64,000 nt of DNA from Butyrivibrio fibrisolvens (GTDB taxonomy: Bacteria; Bacillota; Clostridia; Lachnospirales; Lachnospiraceae): positions 434,001-498,000 of the forward strand of contig NZ_CP065800.1 in the NCBI RefSeq assembly GCF_023206215.1. The letters are read 5' to 3'. Position 1 is the stretch's first letter, and every line of letters begins with the position of its first letter. The notes under the pieces are model-generated. The model worked only from the letters and a program-made list of their open reading frames with translations, was not told the DNA's origin and made no database searches. The translations under genes and the position numbers were made by a program. This document shows, in pieces, positions 44,568 through 54,232 of this stretch.

Positions 44568-45353
44568 ATGTACGAAGTTTTCTATGGGGGAAGTAATAAG
44601 GTGCATCCGGAAGGATTTATGATGTCTAGGCCCAAGGGGGCGGGGCATTATGTGATCCTGCTTATAAGATCCGGCGGTGAATACAATATTGATGGCAGTA
44701 TTCAGACAGTTCCTCCTGCAAGTGCGGTCATACTGGATCCTAAGGTCCCTTACTCTTATTCCAACCCTAAGGGGCAGTATATAGATGACTGGCTGCATTT
44801 TGGCTTTGAGGGGGATAATATTATTTCAAACAGGAAGCTCCCTCTTAATACTTTTTTCTCATTAAGTGATATAGAAGATCCGGCAACTCTCCTTAGGCAG
44901 ATACTGTTCGAACTGTCCTATACCAAGGATGAGGAAGTTCAGAAAGATAACATAAATTGTCTTATGAACGTCCTTATAAATCATCTGCTAAGTGCCTACA
45001 AGATGCAGGGGGATGAGAGATATCAAAATCCATACTATCCTCATTTTCAGGCCATACGCCTTTCTATGCTGTCGGGGCGTCTATATGATATCAGCATGCA
45101 GAAGGTAGCTGATTCCATGTCTATGAGTGTATCCTATTTCCAGCACCTGTACAAAGAATTCTTCGGAATATCTTATCAAAAGGATGTTATACAGATGCGC
45201 ATAGAGTACGCTAAGAGGCTTGTTAAAAGTACTGATAATAAGCTTGAACATATAGCCAGCCTGTGCGGTTACACAAATGAGATACATTTCTACAGACAGT
45301 TCAAAAAAATAACTGGAATGACTCCCGGGCAGTATAGACAGCTTAATAATTAA
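44568..45353 (+). CDS. AraC-family transcriptional regulator
   Basis: A 261-residue protein. An N-terminal cupin-like sensing domain (1-145) includes PPASAVILDPKVPYSY. The C-terminal AraC double helix-turn-helix (about 160-260) includes QKVADSMSMSVSYFQHLYKE and HFYRQFKKITGMTPGQYR. It faces away from the GH88 gene across 158 bases, so it probably activates GH88-DUF2264 in response to an unsaturated uronic acid or related sugar. Confidence 0.9.
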   Translation: MYEVFYGGSNKVHPEGFMMSRPKGAGHYVILLIRSGGEYNIDGSIQTVPPASAVILDPKVPYSYSNPKGQYIDDWLHFGFEGDNIISNRKLPLNTFFSLSDIEDPATLLRQILFELSYTKDEEVQKDNINCLMNVLINHLLSAYKMQGDERYQNPYYPHFQAIRLSMLSGRLYDISMQKVADSMSMSVSYFQHLYKEFFGISYQKDVIQMRIEYAKRLVKSTDNKLEHIASLCGYTNEIHFYRQFKKITGMTPGQYRQLNN

Positions 45354-45356
45354 CTC

Positions 45357-45398
45357 AGACTTCCCGTTTGGACGAACCAACATTCCCAAAAGATCACA
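45357..45398. repeat. Degraded family-1 repeat arm, inverted
   Basis: GACTTCCCGTTTGGACGAACC followed by AACATTCCCAAAAGATCAC is the reverse complement of a diverged element-A outer arm. It lies just after the AraC stop codon. Confidence 0.5.
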
Positions 45399-45416
45399 CA
45401 AAAAGACTTCTAAGCA

Positions 45417-45471
45417 AAAAGACTCCCAAAACCTTACTCATCAGTTACTAAGTGAGATTTTTGGAAGTCTT
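45417..45471. terminator. Bidirectional terminator between AraC and LCP genes
   Basis: AAAAAGACTCCCAAAA pairs with TTTTTGGAAGTCTTT. It has A-rich and T-rich flanks on either side, serving the convergent AraC (plus) and LCP (minus) genes. Confidence 0.7.
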
Positions 45472-45494
45472 TATATTTTATATGTATATAAGAA

Positions 45495-47078
45495 TTAATT
45501 TGTTGTTGCCGGCGCAGCAGTCGTTGCATTTGGATCAGGTGTTGTAGTAGAAGGATCTACTGCAGGCGCTGCGGCATTTGGATCTACTGTTGTTGCTGAT
45601 GGATCCGCAGGAGTAGCTGTAGCCGGGTCGGTCACAGCAGGAGTTGTAGTCTGCGCGTTAGGATCCGGAGTAGTATTCTGACCACTTCCTGATCCTCCCG
45701 GATATACAACATTGCCTGTAGCAGGATCTGCCATTGCACCTGTAGGCTGTCCTGTAGCGGGATCTATAACAGCTCCTGTATACGGATCATACCAGACTGT
45801 GGCTCCTGTATTAGGATCAGTCATAGACATAAGTCCTGCATACGGATCTGTTGTAGTCGTAGTATCTTCCTGAGTAGTTGTACTTGGGGTAGTTGTAGTA
45901 CCAGACGTTGTAGTAGTCGTAGTTGTAGAACTGCTCCTATAACCTGATACAACATTGCCATCTTCATCAAGAGTATATCCTGAATCGCTTTGAATCTTCT
46001 CACTATACTCAAGTACCTTGGATGATGGGCTATAATTCTCTTCTCCGAAGAGATATTCATGGAGCCATATAACATTTGCTTCAAGGGTTACGGGTATTAC
46101 GCAGCTTCCCTTTCTGCCGACTGTAGCACCTGTTCTCATATCAGAAGTAGGTATACCTGTTGTATCTACTATGCTGTAACTTGTGATATTAGAGACATAT
46201 CCGAGTATCTCCGATGTAGAAAGAGATGTATATATCTCATCTGTTACCGCATCGATTATAGAATTAAGTTCAGAAAGTGAAGCCTTGCTGGCTGCTTCAA
46301 ATACTTTCTCAAGAACTTCTCTCTGCCTCTCAGTTCTCTTAAAGTCATCACCTGACGTATATCTGATCCTACAATATGCTGTAGCCTGAAGACCGTTAAG
46401 GTGCTGATATCCCGCCTGCGTTACAGCTATATATTCTTTGCCCTGCTGACGAGCCATTATCTTCTGATAATCATTAAGGTGCTTAACTTCAGCATCTGTA
46501 AGCTCTATATCTATACCGCCAAGAGCATCTATAACATCTACAAGGCCTTCAAATCCAACTGTGATGAAATCAGTGATATTAAGATCCAGATTCATATTGA
46601 GCATATTGATGGCCTGTGTAGGGCCACCCTGTGCGTAGGCACTGTTGGCCTTGTTATATGAATCATTGCCAAGATTAAGATAAGTATCTCTGAAAACAGA
46701 TACAAGCTTAACTTCCTTGGTTGTATTATTGATAGATGCAATGAGAATAGTATCACTTCTTGTATTATTCTCAAGATCTCCTGTTCTGGTATCAACACCA
46801 AAAAGAGCAATGTTGGTATAACCCTTCATCTGTCCGCTTTCTGCGTTGGCCTTAACTTCCTCGCTTATGTTCTCCTGAAGCTCATCCACGGATATTGCAA
46901 CTCTCTGCACCCTGTCAAGCTTATTAACAACATATAGAACAGCGCATTCCAATAAGATAAGGATTATCTCTACGATGATGATGGCAGTACGGATTTTTCT
47001 GGATCTGCTGGCTTTTGAAGCCTTCTTATGAGCATCCGCTTTATTATCAGTTTCTGTTATTTCTTCTTTTGTATCCAC
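45495..47078 (-). CDS. LytR-CpsA-Psr (LCP) family protein
   Basis: A 527-residue membrane-anchored protein. A single membrane segment (about 28-52) is followed by an extracellular LCP domain (about 80-330) with NIALFGVDTRTG, NTRSDTILIASIN and VSVFRDTYL, which bind polyprenyl-pyrophosphate and magnesium. LCP enzymes attach teichoic acids or capsule to peptidoglycan. The last 150 residues are a Thr/Pro/Ala-rich wall-spanning tail. The start is a GTG at 47078, seven bases after GAGG; a TTG 18 bases upstream lacks a site. Confidence 0.9.
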   Translation of the reverse strand: MDTKEEITETDNKADAHKKASKASRSRKIRTAIIIVEIILILLECAVLYVVNKLDRVQRVAISVDELQENISEEVKANAESGQMKGYTNIALFGVDTRTGDLENNTRSDTILIASINNTTKEVKLVSVFRDTYLNLGNDSYNKANSAYAQGGPTQAINMLNMNLDLNITDFITVGFEGLVDVIDALGGIDIELTDAEVKHLNDYQKIMARQQGKEYIAVTQAGYQHLNGLQATAYCRIRYTSGDDFKRTERQREVLEKVFEAASKASLSELNSIIDAVTDEIYTSLSTSEILGYVSNITSYSIVDTTGIPTSDMRTGATVGRKGSCVIPVTLEANVIWLHEYLFGEENYSPSSKVLEYSEKIQSDSGYTLDEDGNVVSGYRSSSTTTTTTTSGTTTTPSTTTQEDTTTTTDPYAGLMSMTDPNTGATVWYDPYTGAVIDPATGQPTGAMADPATGNVVYPGGSGSGQNTTPDPNAQTTTPAVTDPATATPADPSATTVDPNAAAPAVDPSTTTPDPNATTAAPATTN

Positions 47079-47114
47079 AATGTGACCTCGGTTCAATGAT
47101 AAGGTTGCCTAACA

Positions 47115-47142
47115 GGCACCTCCGCAAAAGCGGTCATGCCTA
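47115..47142. other. Hairpin upstream of the LCP gene
   Basis: AGGCA...TGCCT enclosing CCGC-AAAA-GCGG. No U-run follows. It could be an mRNA leader hairpin or part of the GH29 3' end. Confidence 0.4.
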
Positions 47143-47264
47143 TTTCATTTTGTGATGCAAGTATTAAAAATCTGTTTTGATGCTTACATCATTTTATATT
47201 CAAGAATGTATGATAATATATTAAAACGCCTAGGTCAAATTACCGAGGATTTTTTCACACTTTT

Positions 47265-48734
47265 TTAAGAAAAAGAAATACGAAATACTATCGGATAATC
47301 TGACGTAATTTCAGAATATATGTGGAGGCCGTCGTTTTTGTGTTCAAATCTGCAATCACCCAAAAGAGCCTCAACATTGCTGATAACTCCCGTATAATGG
47401 AACTGCTCATGCTCAGGATTTCTTGCAAAACTTCTAACAAGATATTCTCCATCTTTGGAAGTCTTCATGGCTATGACATACATATGATCACCCTTGACTG
47501 TAAATCTGAAATCCTGTGATGTATACTCCTTGGAACTTTCTGTGAAGTATCCGTCTTCAATCTTGGTAGGTCCTTCTGAAGATCTCTCGTATGGCTTTGT
47601 ACCATATATAGCTTCTCCATTGACCTTAAGCCAGCTTCCTATCTCTTTGAGCACCTTGGTCTCCTCTTCACAGATAGTTCCGTCGCCTTTAGGACCTACA
47701 TTTAAAAGGAGCCTTCCGTTCTTGGACACAACATCAATAAGATTCTCAATAATCTGCCTTGAGCTCTTATAATGGTTGTCTTCTATATAGCCCCAGGACT
47801 TATCTCCAATGGATGTATCTGTCTGCCATATGTAGGGTTTAGCCTCTGCGAACTGTCCCCTCTCAACATCAGGAACACCGCATCCAAAAGGAAGGCAACC
47901 GTATTTGTAGTTTACAACTCCTGTAAGACCGAGGCTTTCCATATGATTATAATAATAAGCCATCATCTTCCTGACATATGGCCTTGCAGCGCTGTGGTGT
48001 ATCCACCAGTCAAAATAAAGCACTCTAGGAGCAAAGCGGTCTATGATCTCCACAGTTCTTGCAAGCCAGTCCTCAAGGAACTCTTTAGATGGAACAGGCT
48101 CTGAGAAAGGATCCATCTGATCTTCACATTCCTTCATTGACGGCCAGTAGATATGACCTCTTTCTTCCATGCCGGTCATATCTGAATCAAACTCTCTTGC
48201 ATGGGACAAAAACCACCAGTGCTCTATCCTGTGTGATGATACTCCTGCTATCATCCCGTGCTCCCTTATAGAGTCTTCCATCTCGCCGACTACATCGCGC
48301 ATAGGTCCCATCTTAGCTGCATTCCAGTCAGATATCTTACTTTTGTACATCTGAAATCCGTCGTGATGTTCGCCTACAGGAACTACATACTCAGCTCCGG
48401 CTTCTTTAAAAAGGTCATTCCATTCATCAGCACTGAACTTCTCTGCCTTAAAAAGCGGAATGAAGTCTTTGTATCCAAACTCTTTGTGAGGACCATGTGT
48501 CTTGACATGATGCTCAAATTCTCTTGTTCCCTGAATATACATCCCGCGTGGATACCATTCATTGGCATAGGCAGTCTGTGAGCATACACTAAAATGAATG
48601 AATATTCCGAATTTTGCATCAGCATACCACTTGGGTACAGGATATGTAGAAATAGATTCCCAGGTATCTTTATAAGGCCCTTTTGCAATCTGATCATCTA
48701 TACGGGCCATTTCTTTTTGAAGATCGAATTCCAT
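47265..48734 (-). CDS. GH29 alpha-L-fucosidase
   Basis: A 489-residue cytoplasmic protein. The conserved N-terminus KFGIFIHFSVCSQTAYANEW (about 41-60) and the ADEWNDLFKEAGAEYVVPVG and HHDGFQMYKS segments are typical of GH29. The presumed nucleophile Asp lies in RVLYFDWWIHHSAA; LLLNVGPKGDG is a family hallmark. The C-terminus is a beta-sandwich. With the GH31 and GH3 genes upstream it fits removal of fucose from xyloglucan-type side chains, though the linkage cannot be read from sequence. Confidence 0.9.
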   Translation of the reverse strand: MEFDLQKEMARIDDQIAKGPYKDTWESISTYPVPKWYADAKFGIFIHFSVCSQTAYANEWYPRGMYIQGTREFEHHVKTHGPHKEFGYKDFIPLFKAEKFSADEWNDLFKEAGAEYVVPVGEHHDGFQMYKSKISDWNAAKMGPMRDVVGEMEDSIREHGMIAGVSSHRIEHWWFLSHAREFDSDMTGMEERGHIYWPSMKECEDQMDPFSEPVPSKEFLEDWLARTVEIIDRFAPRVLYFDWWIHHSAARPYVRKMMAYYYNHMESLGLTGVVNYKYGCLPFGCGVPDVERGQFAEAKPYIWQTDTSIGDKSWGYIEDNHYKSSRQIIENLIDVVSKNGRLLLNVGPKGDGTICEEETKVLKEIGSWLKVNGEAIYGTKPYERSSEGPTKIEDGYFTESSKEYTSQDFRFTVKGDHMYVIAMKTSKDGEYLVRSFARNPEHEQFHYTGVISNVEALLGDCRFEHKNDGLHIYSEITSDYPIVFRISFS

Positions 48735-48779
48735 ATCTTAACCTCAATATATTTTTATAATCTCTGAGTCATATAACCC

Positions 48780-48814
48780 GATAAAGCGATTTGCAAAATA
48801 CAAATCGCTTTATC
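48780..48814. other. Stem-loop between GH31 and GH29 genes
   Basis: A perfect 14-bp stem, GATAAAGCGATTTG / CAAATCGCTTTATC, with a 7-base loop. It lacks a clean U-run on the minus strand, so it may be a partial terminator or a processing and stability element inside the operon. Confidence 0.55.
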
Positions 48815-48846
48815 TGATCATCTTGATATATTTGCCATAAAAATCA

Positions 48847-50832
48847 TTATACTCTCTTAAATACAGGGATACTGTCTATAGGAGCCGGCGCCTTAACTGT
48901 GCCCCCGCCTTCATATACCTTGCCATCACGGATGTCTTCCCACTTTCCTTCAGGAAGGTATACTTCTCTTTGGGTTACACCTGCTTCAAGGACAGGTGCT
49001 ACAAGGTACTTACTACCGAACATGTACTGATCATCAAGTTCCCAGCACTTCGCATCTTCAGGGAATTCAAGGAACATAGCACGCATGATAGGAAGGCCTG
49101 TTTTGTGAGCCTCTTTGTTGAGCTCGTCAATATATGGAACAAGACTTTCGCGAAGCTCTAAGTTCTTTTTCATAACATTAAAGACTTCATCGCCGCATGC
49201 CCACATCTCAGTAGGTGCTCCTGTGTGGAGGTATCCGCCACCCCAGTCCTTGGTGGTGTCAAGTGCCGGGATGTTCATAGGTTCTCTATCTCCGTGGAGA
49301 CGAAGGATAGGTGTGAATATTGCAAACTCAAACCATCTCTGAGCCAGCTCTTTAAAATAATCTGTAGTCATATCACCATTCATGAAGCCGGCAACGTCTG
49401 TATTCCACCATGGGATACCTGCAATACCCATATTAAGGCCTTGACCAACTGCTGACTGCAGAGCTTCCCAGGTTGACTGGATATCACCGTTCCACAAAAG
49501 TGTGCCGTACTTCTGTGATCCAACCCAGCCGCATCTGATAAGCGAGAAGATCTTGTCATTGCCATCAGCTTTCTGACCATCGTAGAAAGCCTTAGCATAA
49601 AGCTTAGGATAGATGTTGCTGCAGGAAAGAGCAGTTCCCATACGGTAACGATAATTGTCAAAGTCATATACGCCAAAGTCAGGCTCAGCATTATCAAGCC
49701 AGAACATATCTATACCATAATCATAGTAGTTCTTCTTGCAGATATCCCAGATATACTGACGAGCCTCCGGGTTGGTGCAGTCAATCTCAACACAGTCTCC
49801 CTGATAATCATAAGTCTGGTTAGATCCGTGCTCTGTACGGATAAGATATCCCTTGTCCCACATCTCATAGAAGTGTATAGACTTCTTATCGACAGATGGC
49901 CATACTGATACGATGACCTTGGTTCCGCCTGCATGGAGCTCATCTATCATAGCCTTTGGATAAGGCCAGTATTCAGGATCGAACTGCCAGTCACCCTGTC
50001 TTGTCCAATGGAAGAAGTCTATTACGATCACGTCAAGCTTGATGCCGAGCTCTTTGTACTTTCTGGCAACAGACAGAACTTCTTCCTGAGTCCTGTAACG
50101 AAGCCTTGACTGCCATAAGCCAAATACATCATTTCTGATAACAGGAGCTCTTCCTGTAACCTCTGTATATCTTTCTATAATCTCTACCGGAGTATCCTCA
50201 GCTACTATCCAGTAGTCAAGTTCCTTGGTTGCATATGCTTCAAATTCTGTATAGTTCTTACCAAAAGAAGCTTTACCAACAGCCGGGTTATTCCATAAGA
50301 ATCCAAAGCCCTTACTTGAAAGAGCAAAAGGAATAGATGTCTGTGAATTGCGCTGCGCAAGCTCAAGTACGCATCCCTTAAGATCCATGTACTTTTGCTG
50401 ATAGCAGCCCATACCAAAGATTTTCTCATCATCATTGGGCTCAAAGCGCATAGTAAGCTTGTAATCTCCGCCCACTATAGGCTTAAAGTTCCTAGCAATG
50501 AGTTTAAGACATATGCTCTCCTTAGTTACAGAGGCATCATAGCTTCTGTAATATTCCTTGAGAATCTTCTGTCCGTTTTTGAAAAAAGTGATAACGCCTG
50601 AATTATTGATATGAGCAGATATATTGCCATTTTCAATCGTAGCATGGTCATCAAAAGTCTCGATCTTGGCACTTCCATGATCTATATCTTCTTCAAGTCC
50701 CCAGTTATTACCTGTAAATTCAGGATACATTGTAGAACGAACGCGGAGAGCATTATTGCCCCAAGGCTCGATTCTGAGAGTCTCTCCCTCTCTTTTTCCA
50801 ATTAGGATATTTCCATCCTGTGCAAAAAACAT
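48847..50832 (-). CDS. GH31 alpha-xylosidase / alpha-glucosidase family enzyme
   Basis: A 661-residue cytoplasmic enzyme. An N-terminal beta-sandwich (about 1-235) is followed by the TIM barrel, with the catalytic nucleophile Asp in DMFWLDNAEPD (near residue 375). LRLHGDREP and the WNGDIQSTWEALQ segment are conserved GH31 features. The absence of a signal peptide and the YicI-like layout favour an alpha-xylosidase on imported oligosaccharides. It lies between GH3 and GH29 genes. Confidence 0.88.
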   Translation of the reverse strand: MFFAQDGNILIGKREGETLRIEPWGNNALRVRSTMYPEFTGNNWGLEEDIDHGSAKIETFDDHATIENGNISAHINNSGVITFFKNGQKILKEYYRSYDASVTKESICLKLIARNFKPIVGGDYKLTMRFEPNDDEKIFGMGCYQQKYMDLKGCVLELAQRNSQTSIPFALSSKGFGFLWNNPAVGKASFGKNYTEFEAYATKELDYWIVAEDTPVEIIERYTEVTGRAPVIRNDVFGLWQSRLRYRTQEEVLSVARKYKELGIKLDVIVIDFFHWTRQGDWQFDPEYWPYPKAMIDELHAGGTKVIVSVWPSVDKKSIHFYEMWDKGYLIRTEHGSNQTYDYQGDCVEIDCTNPEARQYIWDICKKNYYDYGIDMFWLDNAEPDFGVYDFDNYRYRMGTALSCSNIYPKLYAKAFYDGQKADGNDKIFSLIRCGWVGSQKYGTLLWNGDIQSTWEALQSAVGQGLNMGIAGIPWWNTDVAGFMNGDMTTDYFKELAQRWFEFAIFTPILRLHGDREPMNIPALDTTKDWGGGYLHTGAPTEMWACGDEVFNVMKKNLELRESLVPYIDELNKEAHKTGLPIMRAMFLEFPEDAKCWELDDQYMFGSKYLVAPVLEAGVTQREVYLPEGKWEDIRDGKVYEGGGTVKAPAPIDSIPVFKRV

Positions 50833-50934
50833 ACATTCCTCCTTGTGCTGTGATCTTATGAGATCATAACTATTATTTTCAAATAATCATTACACTCCAA
50901 AGGCTCATAAAAGCCTTATAACGAACCTATAGCA

Positions 50935-53100
50935 TTAAATTGTAAGTCTTATATCACGTGAAGATGAACCTATCGCATACTTAACAGACTTGTTAAAGCT
51001 CTTGGAAAGCTCTGTCTCTGTGTCAAGTTCTATCGCTATATCCACACTTCTTTCTTCGCCCGCGCGAAGGTATACCTTTTCAAAACCTGCAAGTTCCTGG
51101 AATACTTCTGCGCCTTCCCTTCTTGCATAAACCTGCACGGTTTCAAAGCCTGATACTTTTCCTATATTTTTGATACTAACAGTAATAACCTTATTACCCT
51201 TATCATCAAGCGACAGCTTAGGATCTGAATATTCAAAGCTCGTATAAGACAGACCATATCCAAACGGGAATAAAGGCTCTACATTATCAGTATCATTAAA
51301 GCGGTATCCAACCTTGAAGCCTTCTGTATAATGCGCTGTTTCAGGCTCAGGGAATCTTGCCAGAACGTGACTTCCATAATCACTAAGGTCATGTCCTATA
51401 GTCTCTGCAAGCTTGCCGGAAGGATTGACATTACCAAGGATCACATCTGCAAGGGCATTGCCTCCCTCAATTCCGTTGTAATAGGTCCATATAAGAGTCC
51501 CAACCTTATCGGCCCAGGGAGTCATATTAAGAGGACTTCCTGCTACCATAACTACAACAAGATCAGGACGTATCTTAAGAAGCTCTTCTATGAGCTCATT
51601 CTGCTCATAAGGAATATCCATGTTTATCCTGTCTATTCCTTCAGAATCAAAATCGTGATTGATTCCACCTATGAATATAACCTGCTCATAAGACGGATCC
51701 TTGGCCATCGACAGGGCTTCCTCACGGAGCTTAGCACGAAGCTTTGACAGTTTTTTGTCTACTTTAATAACAGACTGAGTCTTACCACCACCATTTTCAA
51801 GGGAAGCTTCCTGCCAGTTAGCTTCTGCTGCCTTCCTTATAGCATCGAGCCTCTGCCAGTTGGTTCCGCCATCTTCGAAGGCTGACGGCTCATCTGCTCT
51901 GAACCTTGAAGTATAGCCCTCTGCATAATCGATCTTGCAATTACCGCCTATATGGCTTCTAAGTCCCATAAGAGGAGTTATCTCATATAGAGTCTTGATC
52001 TCTGCTGATCCTCCGGCATTAGAATGGATCCTGTCACCATTTTCACCAATTACAAGGATTTTTCTAAGCTTATCTCTCTTAAGAGGAAGTGTCTTATTAT
52101 CATTTTTAAGAAGGATCACACCTTCTCTTGCAACATCAAGTGCTATCTGCCTGTGCATCGGAGTGTTGTAACTTCCGCACTTTCTTACAAATCCTTCCAT
52201 CATATTAAGGCGATACATAAGAAGAAGGAGATGGTAGACTTTTTTGTCAATATATGACTCATCTATCTTACCTTTTTGAACCATCTTCTTAAGAGGCTTT
52301 GCCATAACATAATCATCGAAGTTGTCTCTTACAGACATCTCAAGATCAAGGTCTGACACGGCTGCTTTATCAGTATTGTGGACACCGCCCCAGTCTGATA
52401 TTACCGCTCCGTCCCATTTCCACTCATCTCTAAGTACCTTGGTAAGTAGGAATGGATTCTCATTGCAATAATCGCCTCTGAACTTGTTATAGGCGCCCAT
52501 TACGCTGTAGGCTCCGCCATCTTTTAACACCTTATGAAAAGCTCTTAGATATATGCGCCTAAGCACCTCTTCATCAACATCTACGTCCACTTCAAGACGC
52601 TGCGTCTCCTGATTGTTAAGTGCAAAATGCTTGACACAGGCTGCAACGTCCCACTCCTGAAGCCCCTTAACAAACTCTGATGCAAGCTCACCTGTTATAT
52701 AAGGATCTTCACTAAAATATTCAAAATTCCTTCCGCAAAGGGGAGTCCTCTTGATATTGATACCTGGAGCAAGGCTTATATCCTTACCTCTTCCTCTGTT
52801 CTCTTCACCAAGGACGCTTCCCATATCCCTTGCAAGGCTTCTGTTCCAGGTAGACGCAAGAGCTGAATTGCATGGAAGGTAAGTAACTTCGTCACTTGCA
52901 TGCTGGGCAGGCATCCACTTATCAGGCTCAAAATCTGCCCTTACACCCATAGGTCCATCCGACATTGTAAGCGGTGGAATATTAAGGTGATCCACGCTCC
53001 CGTTTTGAAAAAGATGTGCACCGTGGATCATTGCAATCTTGTCATCAAGAGTCATCTTGCTGATGACTTTTTCTATTTCCTCTTTAAAATCTTCTTTCAT
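50935..53100 (-). CDS. GH3 beta-glucosidase family enzyme
   Basis: A 721-residue cytoplasmic enzyme. The GH3 N-terminal barrel has LSMSDGPMGVRADF-like residues near 45 and the nucleophile Asp in AVISDWGGVHN. The alpha/beta sandwich domain contains KILVIGENGDRIHSNAGGSAE, and a fibronectin-III-like C-terminal domain ends the protein. It probably hydrolyses beta-linked glucose or xylose from imported oligosaccharides. The start at 53100 follows GAGGG; an in-frame ATG four codons upstream lacks a site. First gene of the GH3-GH31-GH29 set. Confidence 0.92.
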   Translation of the reverse strand: MKEDFKEEIEKVISKMTLDDKIAMIHGAHLFQNGSVDHLNIPPLTMSDGPMGVRADFEPDKWMPAQHASDEVTYLPCNSALASTWNRSLARDMGSVLGEENRGRGKDISLAPGINIKRTPLCGRNFEYFSEDPYITGELASEFVKGLQEWDVAACVKHFALNNQETQRLEVDVDVDEEVLRRIYLRAFHKVLKDGGAYSVMGAYNKFRGDYCNENPFLLTKVLRDEWKWDGAVISDWGGVHNTDKAAVSDLDLEMSVRDNFDDYVMAKPLKKMVQKGKIDESYIDKKVYHLLLLMYRLNMMEGFVRKCGSYNTPMHRQIALDVAREGVILLKNDNKTLPLKRDKLRKILVIGENGDRIHSNAGGSAEIKTLYEITPLMGLRSHIGGNCKIDYAEGYTSRFRADEPSAFEDGGTNWQRLDAIRKAAEANWQEASLENGGGKTQSVIKVDKKLSKLRAKLREEALSMAKDPSYEQVIFIGGINHDFDSEGIDRINMDIPYEQNELIEELLKIRPDLVVVMVAGSPLNMTPWADKVGTLIWTYYNGIEGGNALADVILGNVNPSGKLAETIGHDLSDYGSHVLARFPEPETAHYTEGFKVGYRFNDTDNVEPLFPFGYGLSYTSFEYSDPKLSLDDKGNKVITVSIKNIGKVSGFETVQVYARREGAEVFQELAGFEKVYLRAGEERSVDIAIELDTETELSKSFNKSVKYAIGSSSRDIRLTI

Positions 53101-53197
53101 TAAAACCCTCATACCAATTATTATTTTTGTGCATCACAAAAAGCCCCAAGAATTCTTCCCTTTGATCAAGTCCTCTAAACCTTGATCCTGTAACGGG

Positions 53198-53701
53198 TTA
53201 GAAATCCCTGAGCTTATCATCATCTGTAAGCTCGGTATTCTCAATTTTTCTGATTATCACGTCATAGTTATAATCCTTGCTTATAACTATATTGACGCGG
53301 TCTCCTACCTTATGTCCCATCAGGGCTTTACCAAGCGGAGATTCCACGCTTATGGTTCCTTTAAGGGAGTCCGCTCTTATGGTAGTGACGATCTTATACA
53401 CTTCCTCGACATCATCTTCCTCGACATAGACAGTTACAGTCTTGTTCATGCCTACCTGATCATCACTTGAGTCATCATCAATGATCTTGGCTGTCTTGAT
53501 CATCCTTTCAAGAAAGCGTATGCGGCTCTCGTTCTGGTTCTTGGCCCTCTTGGCTGCATAGTACTCAAAGTTCTCGGACAGATCGCCCTGAGCCCTTGCC
53601 TCTTTGACATCCTCAAGAAGCTCTTTCCTTATATTGATCTTGCGGTTGTCAATCTCAGCCTGCATATCTTCTATGTCTTTTTTAGTCAGTTCGTTGTGCA
53701 T
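53198..53701 (-). CDS. greA: Transcription elongation factor GreA
   Basis: A 167-residue protein. An N-terminal coiled coil carries the catalytic tip motif GDLSENFEYYAAK (about 39-51), which inserts into the RNA polymerase secondary channel to stimulate cleavage of backtracked RNA. The C-terminal FKBP-like domain ends in ISKDYNYDVIIRKIE. Slightly longer than E. coli GreA. Confidence 0.94.
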   Translation of the reverse strand: MHNELTKKDIEDMQAEIDNRKINIRKELLEDVKEARAQGDLSENFEYYAAKRAKNQNESRIRFLERMIKTAKIIDDDSSDDQVGMNKTVTVYVEEDDVEEVYKIVTTIRADSLKGTISVESPLGKALMGHKVGDRVNIVISKDYNYDVIIRKIENTELTDDDKLRDF

Positions 53702-53901
53702 ATAAAAAACCTCACTTATAATTCCTGCTTATTCAATTTTATGATAAGAAAAAAACCATTTCAACAGGATAAAAAATACTTTAATAACTGAAAAACTAAA
53801 GAAATTTTAAACCACAGATCTTATGAGAAAATATCTGATATTGCTTGGATCATCATCTACAAACAGCCTGATATAGGGGATGTCATGGAATGCTGATTTT
53901 C

Positions 53902-53930
53902 TTGACGTTTTTGCAATAAATCTTTATTAT
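53902..53930 (+). promoter_or_regulatory. Promoter of the Mn2+ riboswitch transcript
   Basis: TTGACG (53902-53907) and TATTAT (53925-53930) are spaced by exactly 17 bases. The predicted start near 53937 coincides with the first base of riboswitch helix P1. Confidence 0.8.
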
Positions 53931-53937
53931 ATAGGGA

Positions 53938-54117
53938 GTAAAAGGGAGTAGCTGATCTATATATTGGCAAGGTATATAGATTTCCGGTATTCGTCAGCAC
54001 AATGGCCGGCAAAGGTCATTCGGAACCGGATATAACGCAGCAGATTTTTGTCATTTATTTTATGGCAAGAGACGACAAATATTATTCTGCTGATATCCAC
54101 AAAAGCAAGACTTTTAC
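53938..54117 (+). promoter_or_regulatory. yybP-ykoY (manganese) riboswitch
   Basis: The two conserved loops are recognisable: AAAGGGAGTAGC (53941-53952) at the 5' end and TCGTCAGCAC ... GGCCGG ... ACCGG, with the 3' signature AGCAAGACTTTTAC (54104-54117). P1 is GTAAAAG (53938-53944) with CTTTTAC (54111-54117). Members of this class bind Mn2+ (with Mg2+) and switch on Mn2+ efflux genes. A long variable region (about 54030-54100) separates the two legs. Confidence 0.8.
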
Positions 54118-54203
54118 CATGTAACTTTAGTAGATGACACTTCTATAATTGTCATTTGCTTACCGCTATATGCGGTCAACCACATGGCAAGGTCTTTTTT
54201 TAT
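54107..54203 (+). terminator. Riboswitch-controlled terminator
   Basis: AAGAC and CCATGT (54107-54122) can pair with ACATGG and GTCTT (54182-54196), followed by TTTTTTTATTTT. The 5' arm includes the 3' strand of riboswitch P1, so ligand-stabilised P1 and the terminator exclude each other: metal binding should permit read-through. Confidence 0.75.
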
Positions 54204-54232
54204 TTTGCCAAAATTCATTCAAAGGAGACAAA

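Noticed and set aside
45500..45930. Thr/Pro/Ala-rich low-complexity stretch
   Set aside because: It is the wall-spanning tail of the LCP protein, not a separate repeat element.
54149..54232. 28-codon N-terminal extension of the transporter at 54233
   Set aside because: It runs through the riboswitch terminator stem; the ATG at 54233 has AAAGGAG at the right distance and begins a normal membrane segment.
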